Below are positions 37,460 to 46,085 of a DNA stretch of 64,000 nt, piece by piece. Below the pieces are notes generated by a model that ran no database searches, was not told the origin of the DNA, and saw only the letters and a program-made list of their open reading frames with translations. The DNA is taken from assembly GCF_041521385.1 (NCBI RefSeq), contig NZ_CP168006.1, positions 1,888,858 through 1,952,857 on the forward strand, written 5' to 3'. Made by a program: the position numbers and the translations under genes. Within the stretch, counting starts at the first letter, position 1; the number at the start of each line of letters is the position of its first letter. This DNA comes from Alcaligenes faecalis. Its GTDB lineage: Bacteria; Pseudomonadota; Gammaproteobacteria; Burkholderiales; Burkholderiaceae_B.

Positions 37460-39031
37460 ATGTCCGTACACTCTCCAGACCTTCCCTGTGCTGCCCCTTT
37501 GCCCGGTCTGCCAGAATGGGCCGGTTTTTGCGAGGCAGCACGCCAGTCCGACCGTTACGCGCTGGACCTGCATTGCCTGAAGGCAGCAGGCCTGCAAGTG
37601 GACTTGAGTGGACAGCGGCATTCGCCAGAGCTACAGGCTGCCGGGGCCGCCCTTTTGGCAGCCCGCCATTTCGACACGGCGCGCAAACAGTTGCTTAACG
37701 GCGGCATCGTCAACAATACAGAACAACGTGCCGCCTGGCACAGCGCCCTGCGTGCGCCCGCCCCCACGGCGGAAGTTGCCAAAGAACGCGAGCGCATGAA
37801 CGAATTCGTGCGCGTAGCCGACTCCGAGCGCCGCTGGCGCAACATCATTCATATCGGTATTGGTGGCAGCGACTGGGGCGTGCGTCTGTCCCTGGCGGCT
37901 TTTGGCTATCGCCATAGCTGGCGCAATGTGCGCTTCCTGGCCAATATCGACGGCCATGCGCTGGAACATGCCTTGTCGGGTATGGACCCTCACGACACCT
38001 TGATCGTGATCGCCTCCAAATCCTTCACCACGACCGAGACTCTCAAGAACGGACAGCGCGCCCTGGAATGGCTGCAAGCCGCGGGCGTTGGCAACCCCTA
38101 TGAACAAATCGTTGCGGTCACCGCCCGCCCTGAAACCGCCTCGCATTGGGGTGTTCCACAAAAAAACATCTTCCAGTTCTGGGATTGGGTAGGTGGCCGC
38201 TTCTCCCTGTGGTCGGCAGTCAGCTTAACCACGGCCTTAGCAGTTAGCAGTGACGTGGTGGCCGGGATGTTGTCAGGCGCTGCAGCCATGGACCAGCATT
38301 TTCAGGAGGCTCCTGTTGCGTCTAACGTACCTGTGCAGATGGCACTGGCCGGTGTCGTCAACCGCAGTGTGCTGGGCTATGGCTCATTGAATATCTCGCC
38401 CTACGATTTCCGTCTGGGCAATCTGGTGCCCTACATTCAGCAACTGGATATGGAGTCTCTGGGCAAGTCTGTCACCACCAACGGCGAACCCGTTGGCTTA
38501 GCCACAGGTGCAGCCGTCTGGGGGCTGGCTGGAACAGACGCACAACACACCTTCTACCAATGGCTGCACCAAGGCAGCGATGGCGCTCCGGTGGACTTTA
38601 TTGTGTGCCAGCAGGCGGATCACAATCAGGCCGAGCACCATAACCTGCTGCTGGCAAACTGCCTGGCACAGCGCGAAGCCCTGATGCGTGGCAAGACCTA
38701 CGAGCAAGCCCTGGCCGAATGCGAAAAACAAGGTCTGGGTGAGCAAGCTGCCGAGCTGGCCCACCACCGCGTGCACTCGGGCGGACGCCCCAACACACTG
38801 ATCGTATTGCCCCGCCTGAACCCCTTCTCGCTAGGCGCCCTGCTGGCCTTGTATGAGCACAAGATTTTTGTGCAGGCCTTGATCTGGGGGATCAACCCCT
38901 TTGACCAATGGGGGGTGGAGTACGGCAAAGTATTGGCAAACGGGATTTTGCAGGAGCTGTCGGGAGAGAAAGAAATGTCTGCTGAACATGATGCGTCTAC
39001 TCGGCATTGGATAGAGACTTTCAAGAACTAA
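37460..39031 (+). CDS. pgi: Glucose-6-phosphate isomerase
   Basis: A 523-residue cytoplasmic enzyme interconverting glucose-6-phosphate and fructose-6-phosphate. Family signatures are DWVGGRFSLWSAV and a C-terminal block with ALIWGINPFDQWGVEYGK, and catalytic-region text HIGIGGSDWG is also visible. It is slightly shorter than E. coli Pgi (549), mainly through a compact N-terminus. In many Alcaligenaceae glycolysis is incomplete, so the enzyme may serve mainly gluconeogenesis and sugar-nucleotide supply, for instance for the capsule locus 1 kb away; this last link is inference. It lies between nosX and the toxin-antitoxin pair, with ATG start at 37460. Confidence 0.95.
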   Translation: MSVHSPDLPCAAPLPGLPEWAGFCEAARQSDRYALDLHCLKAAGLQVDLSGQRHSPELQAAGAALLAARHFDTARKQLLNGGIVNNTEQRAAWHSALRAPAPTAEVAKERERMNEFVRVADSERRWRNIIHIGIGGSDWGVRLSLAAFGYRHSWRNVRFLANIDGHALEHALSGMDPHDTLIVIASKSFTTTETLKNGQRALEWLQAAGVGNPYEQIVAVTARPETASHWGVPQKNIFQFWDWVGGRFSLWSAVSLTTALAVSSDVVAGMLSGAAAMDQHFQEAPVASNVPVQMALAGVVNRSVLGYGSLNISPYDFRLGNLVPYIQQLDMESLGKSVTTNGEPVGLATGAAVWGLAGTDAQHTFYQWLHQGSDGAPVDFIVCQQADHNQAEHHNLLLANCLAQREALMRGKTYEQALAECEKQGLGEQAAELAHHRVHSGGRPNTLIVLPRLNPFSLGALLALYEHKIFVQALIWGINPFDQWGVEYGKVLANGILQELSGEKEMSAEHDASTRHWIETFKN

Positions 39032-39110
39032 AGTCATCCTCTGAGCTTCATCCAACTAATTTCTTTTTATATCAACGGTATACGGTTCCATTTTTCTCGC
39101 CAACCTTTGC

Positions 39111-39131
39111 GTGTATACTATTCGTATATAC
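39111..39131. promoter_or_regulatory. Putative VapB operator, GTATAC dyad
   Basis: GTATAC (39113-39118) and GTATATAC (39124-39131) form an imperfect dyad 17 bp before the antitoxin start. A further GTATAC lies at about 39078-39083. Autoregulation by the antitoxin through such palindromes is usual for this type of pair. Confidence 0.5.
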
Positions 39132-39148
39132 AGGCTATGGAGGTAACT

Positions 39149-39460
39149 ATGCGTACAAACATAAAACTACCCGCCAAGAAAGCTCACCCTACCAGCAAGA
39201 CAACAAGCGTATTCATGAGCGGAAATAGTCAGGCTGTGCGTTTACCAGAAGGTTTTCGCTTCGAGGGGAAAAGAGTCTTCATACGACGAGATCAAGAGTC
39301 TGGCGATGTCATTCTGTCCTCAAAACCAAGGGGCTGGGATCACTTCCTTAATGTTGCCGCTAATACTGACCCTGCTGAATTCGAAGGCTTCCTGGAAGAT
39401 CTGAACAGAGACAAAGAGCCGGCTCCCGAGAAAGATCACTTCGCAGGGTGGGAAGAATGA
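39149..39460 (+). CDS. vapB: VapB-like antitoxin, AbrB/MazE fold
   Basis: A 103-residue protein with the SpoVT/AbrB-type swapped-hairpin DNA-binding domain, recognised by TTSVFMSGNSQAVRLPEGFR (about residues 15-40). An acidic C-terminal tail (EFEGFLEDLNRDKEPAPEKD) would wrap the toxin. The start ATG 39149 follows GGAGG; the frame start at 39107 runs through the operator and was rejected. Its stop overlaps the toxin start (ATGA). Base composition is clearly more AT-rich than in the flanking pgi gene, suggesting recent acquisition. Confidence 0.85.
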   Translation: MRTNIKLPAKKAHPTSKTTSVFMSGNSQAVRLPEGFRFEGKRVFIRRDQESGDVILSSKPRGWDHFLNVAANTDPAEFEGFLEDLNRDKEPAPEKDHFAGWEE

Positions 39461-39846
39461 TCTACATGCTAGATACCAATGCAGTTTCGAACGCTGCCAT
39501 GAACAGGGGCAAGGTAAGAGAAACCATGCTGGGACACAGTCCCAGCACTATTTTTGTCTCTAATATTGTGCTTGCTGAACTAATGTATGGGTTTGCCAAG
39601 AAGTCCAGACCTACCTTGCAGGCAACAACAGAAGCCCTGCTAAGCACGATGACTGTGCTGGATTGGGATGACTCCGTTTCTGATGTTTATCCAACTTTCC
39701 GTGTAGGAATAGAAGCCAAAGGTCGCTCACTGTCGTATATGGGCATGCTGATTGCAGCCCATGCCCATTCAATAGGAGCCATCTTGGTATCCAGCGATGC
39801 GGGAATGCATAACGCCCTGGCAGACAAGGCTGTCGATTGGTACTAA
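39457..39846 (+). CDS. vapC: VapC-like PIN-domain toxin lacking one expected acidic residue
   Basis: A 129-residue PIN-domain protein. Motif 1 Asp is in YMLDTNAVSNA, motif 2 Glu in VLAELMYGFA, and the motif 4 acidic residue in ILVSSDAGMHN. The motif 3 Asp that normally precedes the LLIAAHA helix is replaced by Gly (YMGMLIAAHAHS). VapC toxins cleave tRNA or rRNA using these acids and Mg2+; loss of one suggests reduced activity or altered metal binding, an inference. GTG 39448 is an alternative start, but ATG 39457 overlaps the antitoxin stop as usual. Its end lies 40 bp from the convergent capsule operon. Confidence 0.8.
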   Translation: MIYMLDTNAVSNAAMNRGKVRETMLGHSPSTIFVSNIVLAELMYGFAKKSRPTLQATTEALLSTMTVLDWDDSVSDVYPTFRVGIEAKGRSLSYMGMLIAAHAHSIGAILVSSDAGMHNALADKAVDWY

Positions 39847-39886
39847 AACTAATAATAGATACCAGTGCCGCAATCGGAGAAAATGT

Positions 39887-41434
39887 CTACTTACCCATCA
39901 ATCCACTAAAGCACATCCACTCCCGCGCCAGATCATGAATCGCCGCATCCCGATGCGGCGTTTTTGTCTGATTGCCCGTCGAGCTCCAAATAAAGTAATC
40001 CACATCCCCACACGGCGTACCCAAGGCCGCGTAGACCGAAGGCATGATGGGAACATGGTCACCATACCAGCACAGGCTGGCGGGCCGATCCGATGCACTC
40101 AAGGCCCCGCGCAGACGTGCCAGCATGGCATCAGCATTGCGGATGTGACGCAAGTAAATCGTCAGATCCTCGCAACCTGGCGGGGGGGCTTGCTGGTACA
40201 AGGCCTCGATATCCCCCGCTGCAACTTTTTCCAAGTGCAAAGGCCCGTGATTCTCCATCGTAATCACGTGTATGAATACCGGCCCTCTAGCCTGCCCCAG
40301 CACACTGGCGACTTTATCTGCCACCGCCAGATCACCAATATAAGGGCCGGTACGTTCCACATCAGCAAAAGCCTTGATGTCCAAAAACTCGTCAAACCCA
40401 AACAGTGGGAATACGCGATTACGCTGGTAAAAACTGGCGGGATAAGGGTGAATGCAAATCGTCCGGTAACCCTGCTGCTTCAACCAGGAGGCCAAAGTCG
40501 CCACGGACCATCCCGCGCATACTGCGCGATAAGGGTTGAAGCGGTGCACACCCAAAGTACTGTTTTCAATACCGCTCAAGAAGGAAAACTCCGAGCGCAC
40601 AGTGTTCGCGCCCCAGGCGGGAACCTGCAAGTATCCGCTGGAAACCGCTTCGGATTTGAAGCGGTCGAACTCCGCCAGAATCTCTGGCCGAATTCCATCA
40701 GAAATTCGCCGGGCATCAAAGAAAGACTCGCTTTGCACGGAAACCAGATGAGGCAAATCAGCCAAGGAACCCGCGCCGGACAAAACAGACGTAGACGTTG
40801 GAGCAACACCTTCAAAAGGCGACAACACACGGGGGCGCTCCTTCCCTTGCTGCCAGTATCGCCAGAAGCTGGCTAACAGCCCCAAGGCCTGCACGTCCTG
40901 CTCCGGTGCAATCTGCACCATCAAGCGCGCCCTATTGCCCCACAAAAGCAAACCCAGGCTCAGCACAGCGATTAGCGCCAAGGCTCCCCATTGCCCCGTC
41001 CAGGCTGCCCGTAGCGCAGGCACGGCTTCCAGCCATAAACCAATCATCAGAGCAGCTATAAAACCCGCTGCCGCCAAAAAGAATTTACCCCATCCTAGAA
41101 AAGGAATGTAGAGCCGAGGATGACGGATCGCATCCGTAAAATACTCGTAATCCTGAAATACAAAGGCTTCACGCAACGCCTTGAACTTGGCATTGCTGAC
41201 CACGACCAGCAGCAGAAAAAAAGCGCACAGCAAGGCCGTGGCAAAGATAGGCCGCCCCAGCACAAAAACCAGCACGACATACGCCAAGCCATACAAACCA
41301 ATATGCAAAGCCCAGGCCGCTGCGGGACGACGCAAACTGGCTGCCGTTTGCAAAAAACGCTCCAACCCGACTGTCAAAGCCAGTCCCGACAAAGCCGCCA
41401 GGATTGCAGTCCAGAATCCGGGCTCAAGCGTCAT
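39887..41434 (-). CDS. rkpI: LTA synthase/sulfatase-like membrane enzyme, RkpI-like
   Basis: A 515-residue protein with five N-terminal membrane helices (about residues 8-190) and a C-terminal alkaline-phosphatase-type catalytic domain. The latter shows SVQSESFFDARR, PAWGANTVRSEFSFLSG (nucleophile threonine region), HVITMENHGPLH and WYGDHVPIMP, all characteristic of LtaS/OpgB relatives. Such enzymes move phosphoglycerol or similar groups, or act on phospho- or sulfo-esters at the outer face of the inner membrane. RkpI of Sinorhizobium is a capsule protein of this kind, and RkpH-, RkpG- and RkpA-like genes are in the same operon. It is the last gene of the capsule unit and overlaps rkpH by 11 bp. 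Confidence 0.75.
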   Translation of the reverse strand: MTLEPGFWTAILAALSGLALTVGLERFLQTAASLRRPAAAWALHIGLYGLAYVVLVFVLGRPIFATALLCAFFLLLVVVSNAKFKALREAFVFQDYEYFTDAIRHPRLYIPFLGWGKFFLAAAGFIAALMIGLWLEAVPALRAAWTGQWGALALIAVLSLGLLLWGNRARLMVQIAPEQDVQALGLLASFWRYWQQGKERPRVLSPFEGVAPTSTSVLSGAGSLADLPHLVSVQSESFFDARRISDGIRPEILAEFDRFKSEAVSSGYLQVPAWGANTVRSEFSFLSGIENSTLGVHRFNPYRAVCAGWSVATLASWLKQQGYRTICIHPYPASFYQRNRVFPLFGFDEFLDIKAFADVERTGPYIGDLAVADKVASVLGQARGPVFIHVITMENHGPLHLEKVAAGDIEALYQQAPPPGCEDLTIYLRHIRNADAMLARLRGALSASDRPASLCWYGDHVPIMPSVYAALGTPCGDVDYFIWSSTGNQTKTPHRDAAIHDLAREWMCFSGLMGK

Positions 41435-42197
41435 AACCGATCTTGCTCAAAATAAAGACAGACAAACGGGCGGGCAGCACGGCGAGCAACCAGCAACCAA
41501 GGTTTAAAGGAAAAGGAAAGCTGATACGTGCTTTATTGGCTTTCAGACCACGGGCAATGCGCTTGGCAGCTCGTTGCGGACTCCACAAGAAAGGCTTGGG
41601 GCCGGGCATGGCATCGCACATGGGCGAGCTAACGTAGCCTGGCATCACCACATTGACCTTGATCCCCTCTGGCGCCAACCAACCACGCAAGCCTTCACCA
41701 TAGGCTTTAACCGCCGCCTTGCTGGCACTATAAGACGGCGTGGAGGGCAAGCCAAAGTAAGCGGCCAAGGAGCTCATCAAGGCAATCTGACCGCGCCCTC
41801 TCGCACGCATGGCAGGCAGCACGGACTGCACCACCCGCAGCGAGGCCTTCACATTGATATCCAGCAGCAGTTCGGTATCTTCCCAGGCCTCCGGCTCGCC
41901 ATTGGGGCCAACATGGATATTCATACCTGCATTGACGATGACCAGATCAAACGCGGCACATTGCGACAACCACGCATGCAAGGCACCCAGATCACGCAGG
42001 TCCAACTGATAAATCTGTACCTGCGCGCCCACCTGTCGACAACGCTCGGCCACAGCCTCCAGAATCGCCACATTGCGACCATGCAGAGTCAGCTCTATAC
42101 CGGGCTTGGCATAGTAAAGCGCCAACGCGCCACCAATCGCACTGGTGGCGCCGGTAATCAGAATCCGTTCCTGCCCTGCAGGTTCAGCCACGCCCAC
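41424..42197 (-). CDS. rkpH: Short-chain dehydrogenase/reductase, RkpH-like
   Basis: A 257-residue SDR with the NAD(P)-binding ITGATSAIGGALA, the NAG segment (IVNAGMNIH) and the catalytic SerTyrLys set (MSSLAAY, PSYSASKAAVKAY). A hydrophobic C-terminal stretch (LGCWLLAVLPARLSVFIL) suggests membrane association. The start chosen is GTG 42197, seven bases after AGGAGA; the upstream frame continues into the glycosyltransferase gene and lacks a start signal. In rkp-type loci this reductase is thought to act on the lipid made by RkpA and RkpG. It overlaps both neighbours. Confidence 0.78.
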   Translation of the reverse strand: MGVAEPAGQERILITGATSAIGGALALYYAKPGIELTLHGRNVAILEAVAERCRQVGAQVQIYQLDLRDLGALHAWLSQCAAFDLVIVNAGMNIHVGPNGEPEAWEDTELLLDINVKASLRVVQSVLPAMRARGRGQIALMSSLAAYFGLPSTPSYSASKAAVKAYGEGLRGWLAPEGIKVNVVMPGYVSSPMCDAMPGPKPFLWSPQRAAKRIARGLKANKARISFPFPLNLGCWLLAVLPARLSVFILSKIGYDA

Positions 42198-43662
42198 GTG
42201 CTCTCCTTTCTTGAAAGGACCAGTACAAAACCATGCCAAAACCAACACAAACCGTCGCGTTCAAGGGAACCAACAAGTAATTACCCATGCGTATGGCCAC
42301 ATACATAGCCCATGCCGAATACAGGAAGGTGAACACTTCACCAATCAGCAAATACAGATTGATGCGGGGCTGTCTTGCCGCCTTCTCACCCACCCCTTTG
42401 GGCGTGCGGTTAAATTCACCGTAGACCTTGAAGGCGGCTCGTACGCCACCGACAAAATAGTACCAAGCCATAGGCGGAAACATGGCGACATACAAATAGG
42501 TGTGCCACAAGGTGCCTAAGACGCCAGGCCGGTCATCAAAACGCGCGCCCTTGCGAGCCCCAAAGGCATTATTCAACGCCCAGACAGCCACCAGCAAGAA
42601 GAATAGTGGCGCGCCCCACAGCAAGACCACATGATCAAAATCCAGCAAATAATTCAGTGGCAGGCTCAATAGAATCAGAACATAAATCGACGCCAGCATG
42701 ACCGATGAAAACATCATGGAAAACGCATGCATGCGCTTCATCAAGGGCATATCCTGCTGCCACATCTGGCCCAGGTGCTTGAAGGCACTGTGTATCAGCC
42801 CCCGCCCCCAGCGTTCCCGCTGCACACGGAAGGCACTGATGTTCTCGGGCAAGGTGGACATGGACACCACATCGCGTAAATAGGCGTACTTCCAGTCCCC
42901 GAACTGGGCCCGATAGCCCAGATCCACGTCCTCGGTAATGGTGGAGGCATTCCAGCCGCCCAAAGCTTCCACGCAAGCGCGCCGCCAGACACAGGAGCTG
43001 CCACTTAAGGAGGCCATATCCCCGTCTTCACTCAGCCCCACCGTCACATACTGCTGGTGCCCCATTTCCATGGCCTGAAAGCGGGTCAGAAAAGAATGGT
43101 CGCGGTTTTCATAACCAATGCCCGTCTGCAAAAACCCCAGTTTCTCGTCCTTGAAAGGCGGGATGGTTTTCTGCAAAAAATCAGCGGGCGGTAAAAAGTC
43201 CGCATCGAAGATCGCAAAAAACTCGCCCTGGGAATGCTGAATGCCATGCACCAGATTCCCGGCCTTATAGCCTGCACGATCTGCACGCTGAATGCGTCGA
43301 ACAGGCACACCCTGACTGGCCAGTTGACTCACCTTGTTCTGAGCCAACAGCGCCGTCTTGTCTGTTGAATCGTCCAGCACCAGAATTTCCAGCGCAGATA
43401 CCGGATAGTCCAGACGACAAGCCGCATCGATCAGACGCTCGACAACGGCAGCCTCGTTATAAATCGGTAGCAGAACACTGACCTTGGGATACCAATCCTG
43501 CTGCAAGGCGGCAGGCGTCTGCACCAGCTCGCTTAACTTGCGACGCTCCACCCGCCGCGAGATCAGCAGTACCCGCAGTTCCAGAACCACGTACAAGGCA
43601 AAGGCCCCGACAACCAGCAAAAACAGCGCCTGAATCAGGTACGCAAAAATGCTCACAATCAT
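42184..43662 (-). CDS. Processive-type family 2 glycosyltransferase, membrane-bound
   Basis: A 492-residue inner-membrane enzyme resembling cellulose-synthase-like or CPS glycosyltransferases. After an N-terminal helix, the GT2 domain carries LDDSTDKT, FDADFLPP, TEDVDLGYR and the RxxRW-type VQRERWGRG motif, in order. Four or more C-terminal helices follow. All catalytic aspartates are present. It probably polymerises or extends the capsule chain, or glycosylates its lipid. The C-terminal basic end overlaps the start of rkpH by 14 bp. The sugar cannot be predicted. Confidence 0.85.
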   Translation of the reverse strand: MIVSIFAYLIQALFLLVVGAFALYVVLELRVLLISRRVERRKLSELVQTPAALQQDWYPKVSVLLPIYNEAAVVERLIDAACRLDYPVSALEILVLDDSTDKTALLAQNKVSQLASQGVPVRRIQRADRAGYKAGNLVHGIQHSQGEFFAIFDADFLPPADFLQKTIPPFKDEKLGFLQTGIGYENRDHSFLTRFQAMEMGHQQYVTVGLSEDGDMASLSGSSCVWRRACVEALGGWNASTITEDVDLGYRAQFGDWKYAYLRDVVSMSTLPENISAFRVQRERWGRGLIHSAFKHLGQMWQQDMPLMKRMHAFSMMFSSVMLASIYVLILLSLPLNYLLDFDHVVLLWGAPLFFLLVAVWALNNAFGARKGARFDDRPGVLGTLWHTYLYVAMFPPMAWYYFVGGVRAAFKVYGEFNRTPKGVGEKAARQPRINLYLLIGEVFTFLYSAWAMYVAIRMGNYLLVPLNATVCVGFGMVLYWSFQERRARGRG

Positions 43663-43677
43663 GGAAACAAGCGCACC

Positions 43678-44763
43678 CTAAAAGCCAACCACATCAGCCA
43701 ACTCCTGGAGGCGATGCTCCCAGGTGTGGAACTGGCGCACATAAGCCGCCCCCGCCGCCGCACGCTCACAATCCTGTGCAGAGGGGCCTTGGCGCAAACG
43801 GGCAAACAATTCACTGGCCTGCTCACGAGAATGCACCACATGGCAGAAGTCTCGGAAATAACGATCCACAGCCCGACCGGGGTTGGTCACCGCAATGCCC
43901 CCACTGGCCAGAATTTCCAGCAAGCGGCGCGAGCACATGGTGTCAGAATCCGTAACCGAGTTCACGTTCAGGCACATGACATGCTCTTTATAGATACGCC
44001 CGGTCTCGCGGTGCGGCACCTGACCATGCACCTGCACATGAGTCGAGCGTGGAAAACGGAATTCAATATGCCGGGACAGCCTGTCGTGATTTCTGTCGTA
44101 GGCATTCAGATGCATTTGAGCATCCTCACAGGCCCCAAAAATCATGTCCAGAAAACGGCGACGCTCACTGAGAATGCGGCGGTAATAACTGCCGGTAAAA
44201 CAGCCTTCCTTGCGTGTGAACTCAAAGCCCGTGAAATGATGAAACGCAGGCTGGTACGGCATACTCAAGGTATTCACAGGCACATCAGGGCTCAAGCGAG
44301 CGTGATAGCGCGGCAAGCAATCGCTGTCCGTAGTGAATACATAATCAAAGGCCTTGGCCACATCAATGAAGTGCTCGAAGTACGCCCCGTCGTCCTTGTT
44401 CCAGAACACCGTGGGCACGCCCTGATCTTTAGCGAACTGCACCAGCTTGTAAATCGTGCGAGGCGTACGCAAACGGATCAGCCGCGACTGCTTGGCCAGT
44501 TCGTAACGCCACGCGCCACCCAGCCCATGAAACACGGACTCCACAAAAAGCAGATCAGGCTTCCAGGAGGAGATGACCTCCTGATAATTGCGCGGGCTAA
44601 GAATACGAATCGAGCACTCGGCGGACAGGCAGTCTGCCGTAAAGTAGTCCGAGACCAAAGCCACTTTCAATTGCCCAAACGGCCCTGCGGGCTTGCCGCC
44701 TTCGCTGACGGTGGGGTGCGTATAAATACGCGCCCCCAAAGCCCGGATGGCGCGGCCAATCAT
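43678..44763 (-). CDS. CgeB-like glycosyltransferase
   Basis: A 361-residue cytoplasmic protein resembling the CgeB/GT1-like group. It has VALVSDYFTADCLSAEC at the N-terminus, the nucleotide-sugar domain with SDTMCSRRLLEILASGGIAV, and TNPGRAVDRYF after it; the glutamate in RLLEILASGG is the usual donor-binding position. The N-terminal text PDLLFVESVFHGLGGAWR is typical of the family. It overlaps the GT4 gene by 4 bp and lies 15 bp before the GT2 gene. It probably adds one sugar of the capsule repeat. Confidence 0.78.
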   Translation of the reverse strand: MIGRAIRALGARIYTHPTVSEGGKPAGPFGQLKVALVSDYFTADCLSAECSIRILSPRNYQEVISSWKPDLLFVESVFHGLGGAWRYELAKQSRLIRLRTPRTIYKLVQFAKDQGVPTVFWNKDDGAYFEHFIDVAKAFDYVFTTDSDCLPRYHARLSPDVPVNTLSMPYQPAFHHFTGFEFTRKEGCFTGSYYRRILSERRRFLDMIFGACEDAQMHLNAYDRNHDRLSRHIEFRFPRSTHVQVHGQVPHRETGRIYKEHVMCLNVNSVTDSDTMCSRRLLEILASGGIAVTNPGRAVDRYFRDFCHVVHSREQASELFARLRQGPSAQDCERAAAGAAYVRQFHTWEHRLQELADVVGF

Positions 44764-46085
44764 GACTTAGCCCCGGCCGGCAAAGCATGCACCACAAAGT
44801 CCGCCCAACTGCGACGCTGCGAGGCTTCTTCACGTGCCAAGGCACCGTCCTGCGCCAAGACCTCCGACCCCGCCTGAAACGTCTCATTCAGCACCCGGGC
44901 CAAGTCCTGCACATCACCTGCTTTAAAAAAGCGTACCGAACGGCACGACCCAACCTCATCCTTGAACACCGGCAAATCCGGCACCAAAACAGGTTTGCCC
45001 ATCGCCATCGCCTCGACCAGCTTGATGGGAGGCACAATGCGACACACTTCAAAAGGACGACGAGGAATACATACCAATGCAGCCTTGGCCTGCAAAGCGC
45101 GGGCCTCTTCAGGCGAGACCCGACCCGCAAACAGCACGTGCTGTTCCATACCCAGACTTTGCACCTGAGCCTGCAACTGAGCGCGCGCCTCCCCATCTCC
45201 AATAATGGTCAGGGTCACATCCTTGCCACGGCCCACCAAATTCGCCACGGCGTCGATCAAGACATCCAGCCCCTCATAAACAATCAGGGAACCGGCATAG
45301 ACAATGGTATTGGGCTGCACATCCTGAGCAGCACCAGGCGTAAAGCGCGAGGGATCCACGCAATTGGGCATCAAACCCATACGTGCCGGGTCCACATTCC
45401 AGTGCTCGCGAGCATATTGACCCAACTGCTCGGAAATAACAAACAAACGGTCTGCCTGACTGGCAACCAGACCCTCCAGCTCCAACCCCTGCTTGAAACC
45501 TTGAGAGTCCCGAAACTCCGGCATGCGGGAGGCTCGGCTCAGCTCCCATAAGCCACGCATTTCATATTGGAACGGAATGCCCAACTGACGCGCGGCGATC
45601 AAGGCTGGCAAGGCATTAACGTGGTTGGAAGCGGCATGGATGACAGCGACACGTTGCTTGATGGCTTCCTGGGCGATGGAGGCGGCGGCTTCGATGGCGA
45701 ACTGCATGACGGGGCGCTTGTTGGAGGGGTTGCGAGCGTGCGCGTAGCGCACTCCATCCACCAGGGTTTCATCTTGATCGGCATCCACTAATCTGTCTTT
45801 ACGATCCCATGGATAACCGGGGCGCGTCAGCACGCAGATATCTCCACCAGCCGCCTGCATGGCGCGGATAATTTCATGGGTTCGGGTGGTGTAGCCACTG
45901 ATGTGGTACGGCAAGGCGCTAGCAGGCACATACAGCAAACGTCCTGGCACAGGCTCGTAAGGAGTCTCGCGGCGCTGACCGCGTCGGGTTTGCCGACGCA
46001 CGGTCAACAAGGTCAAACGCCGGCTCAGAGCCATCCAAGGCTCCCGCAACAGCCCACGCCATAACTTAAAGAGCATTTTCCTCAA
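44760..46085 (-). CDS. Family 4-type glycosyltransferase
   Basis: A 441-residue GT-B-fold enzyme. Recognised blocks are the acceptor domain start (SGYTTRTHEIIRAMQAAGG), FQYEMRGLWELSR, NCVDPSRFTPG, VYAGSLIVYEGLDVLIDAV, LTIIGDGEARAQL and a donor-site EX7E region around RIVPPIKLVEAMAMGKPVLV. It is full length and has no membrane segment. Its end overlaps the CgeB-like gene and its start overlaps the first deacetylase-like gene, both by 4 bp. The sugar specificity is unknown. Confidence 0.85.
   Translation of the reverse strand: MRKMLFKLWRGLLREPWMALSRRLTLLTVRRQTRRGQRRETPYEPVPGRLLYVPASALPYHISGYTTRTHEIIRAMQAAGGDICVLTRPGYPWDRKDRLVDADQDETLVDGVRYAHARNPSNKRPVMQFAIEAAASIAQEAIKQRVAVIHAASNHVNALPALIAARQLGIPFQYEMRGLWELSRASRMPEFRDSQGFKQGLELEGLVASQADRLFVISEQLGQYAREHWNVDPARMGLMPNCVDPSRFTPGAAQDVQPNTIVYAGSLIVYEGLDVLIDAVANLVGRGKDVTLTIIGDGEARAQLQAQVQSLGMEQHVLFAGRVSPEEARALQAKAALVCIPRRPFEVCRIVPPIKLVEAMAMGKPVLVPDLPVFKDEVGSCRSVRFFKAGDVQDLARVLNETFQAGSEVLAQDGALAREEASQRRSWADFVVHALPAGAKS

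Noticed and set aside
43714..44877. Plus-strand frame of 387 residues inside the glycosyltransferase genes
   Set aside because: Antisense shadow; the minus-strand CgeB-like and GT4 genes have intact motifs and overlapping junctions.
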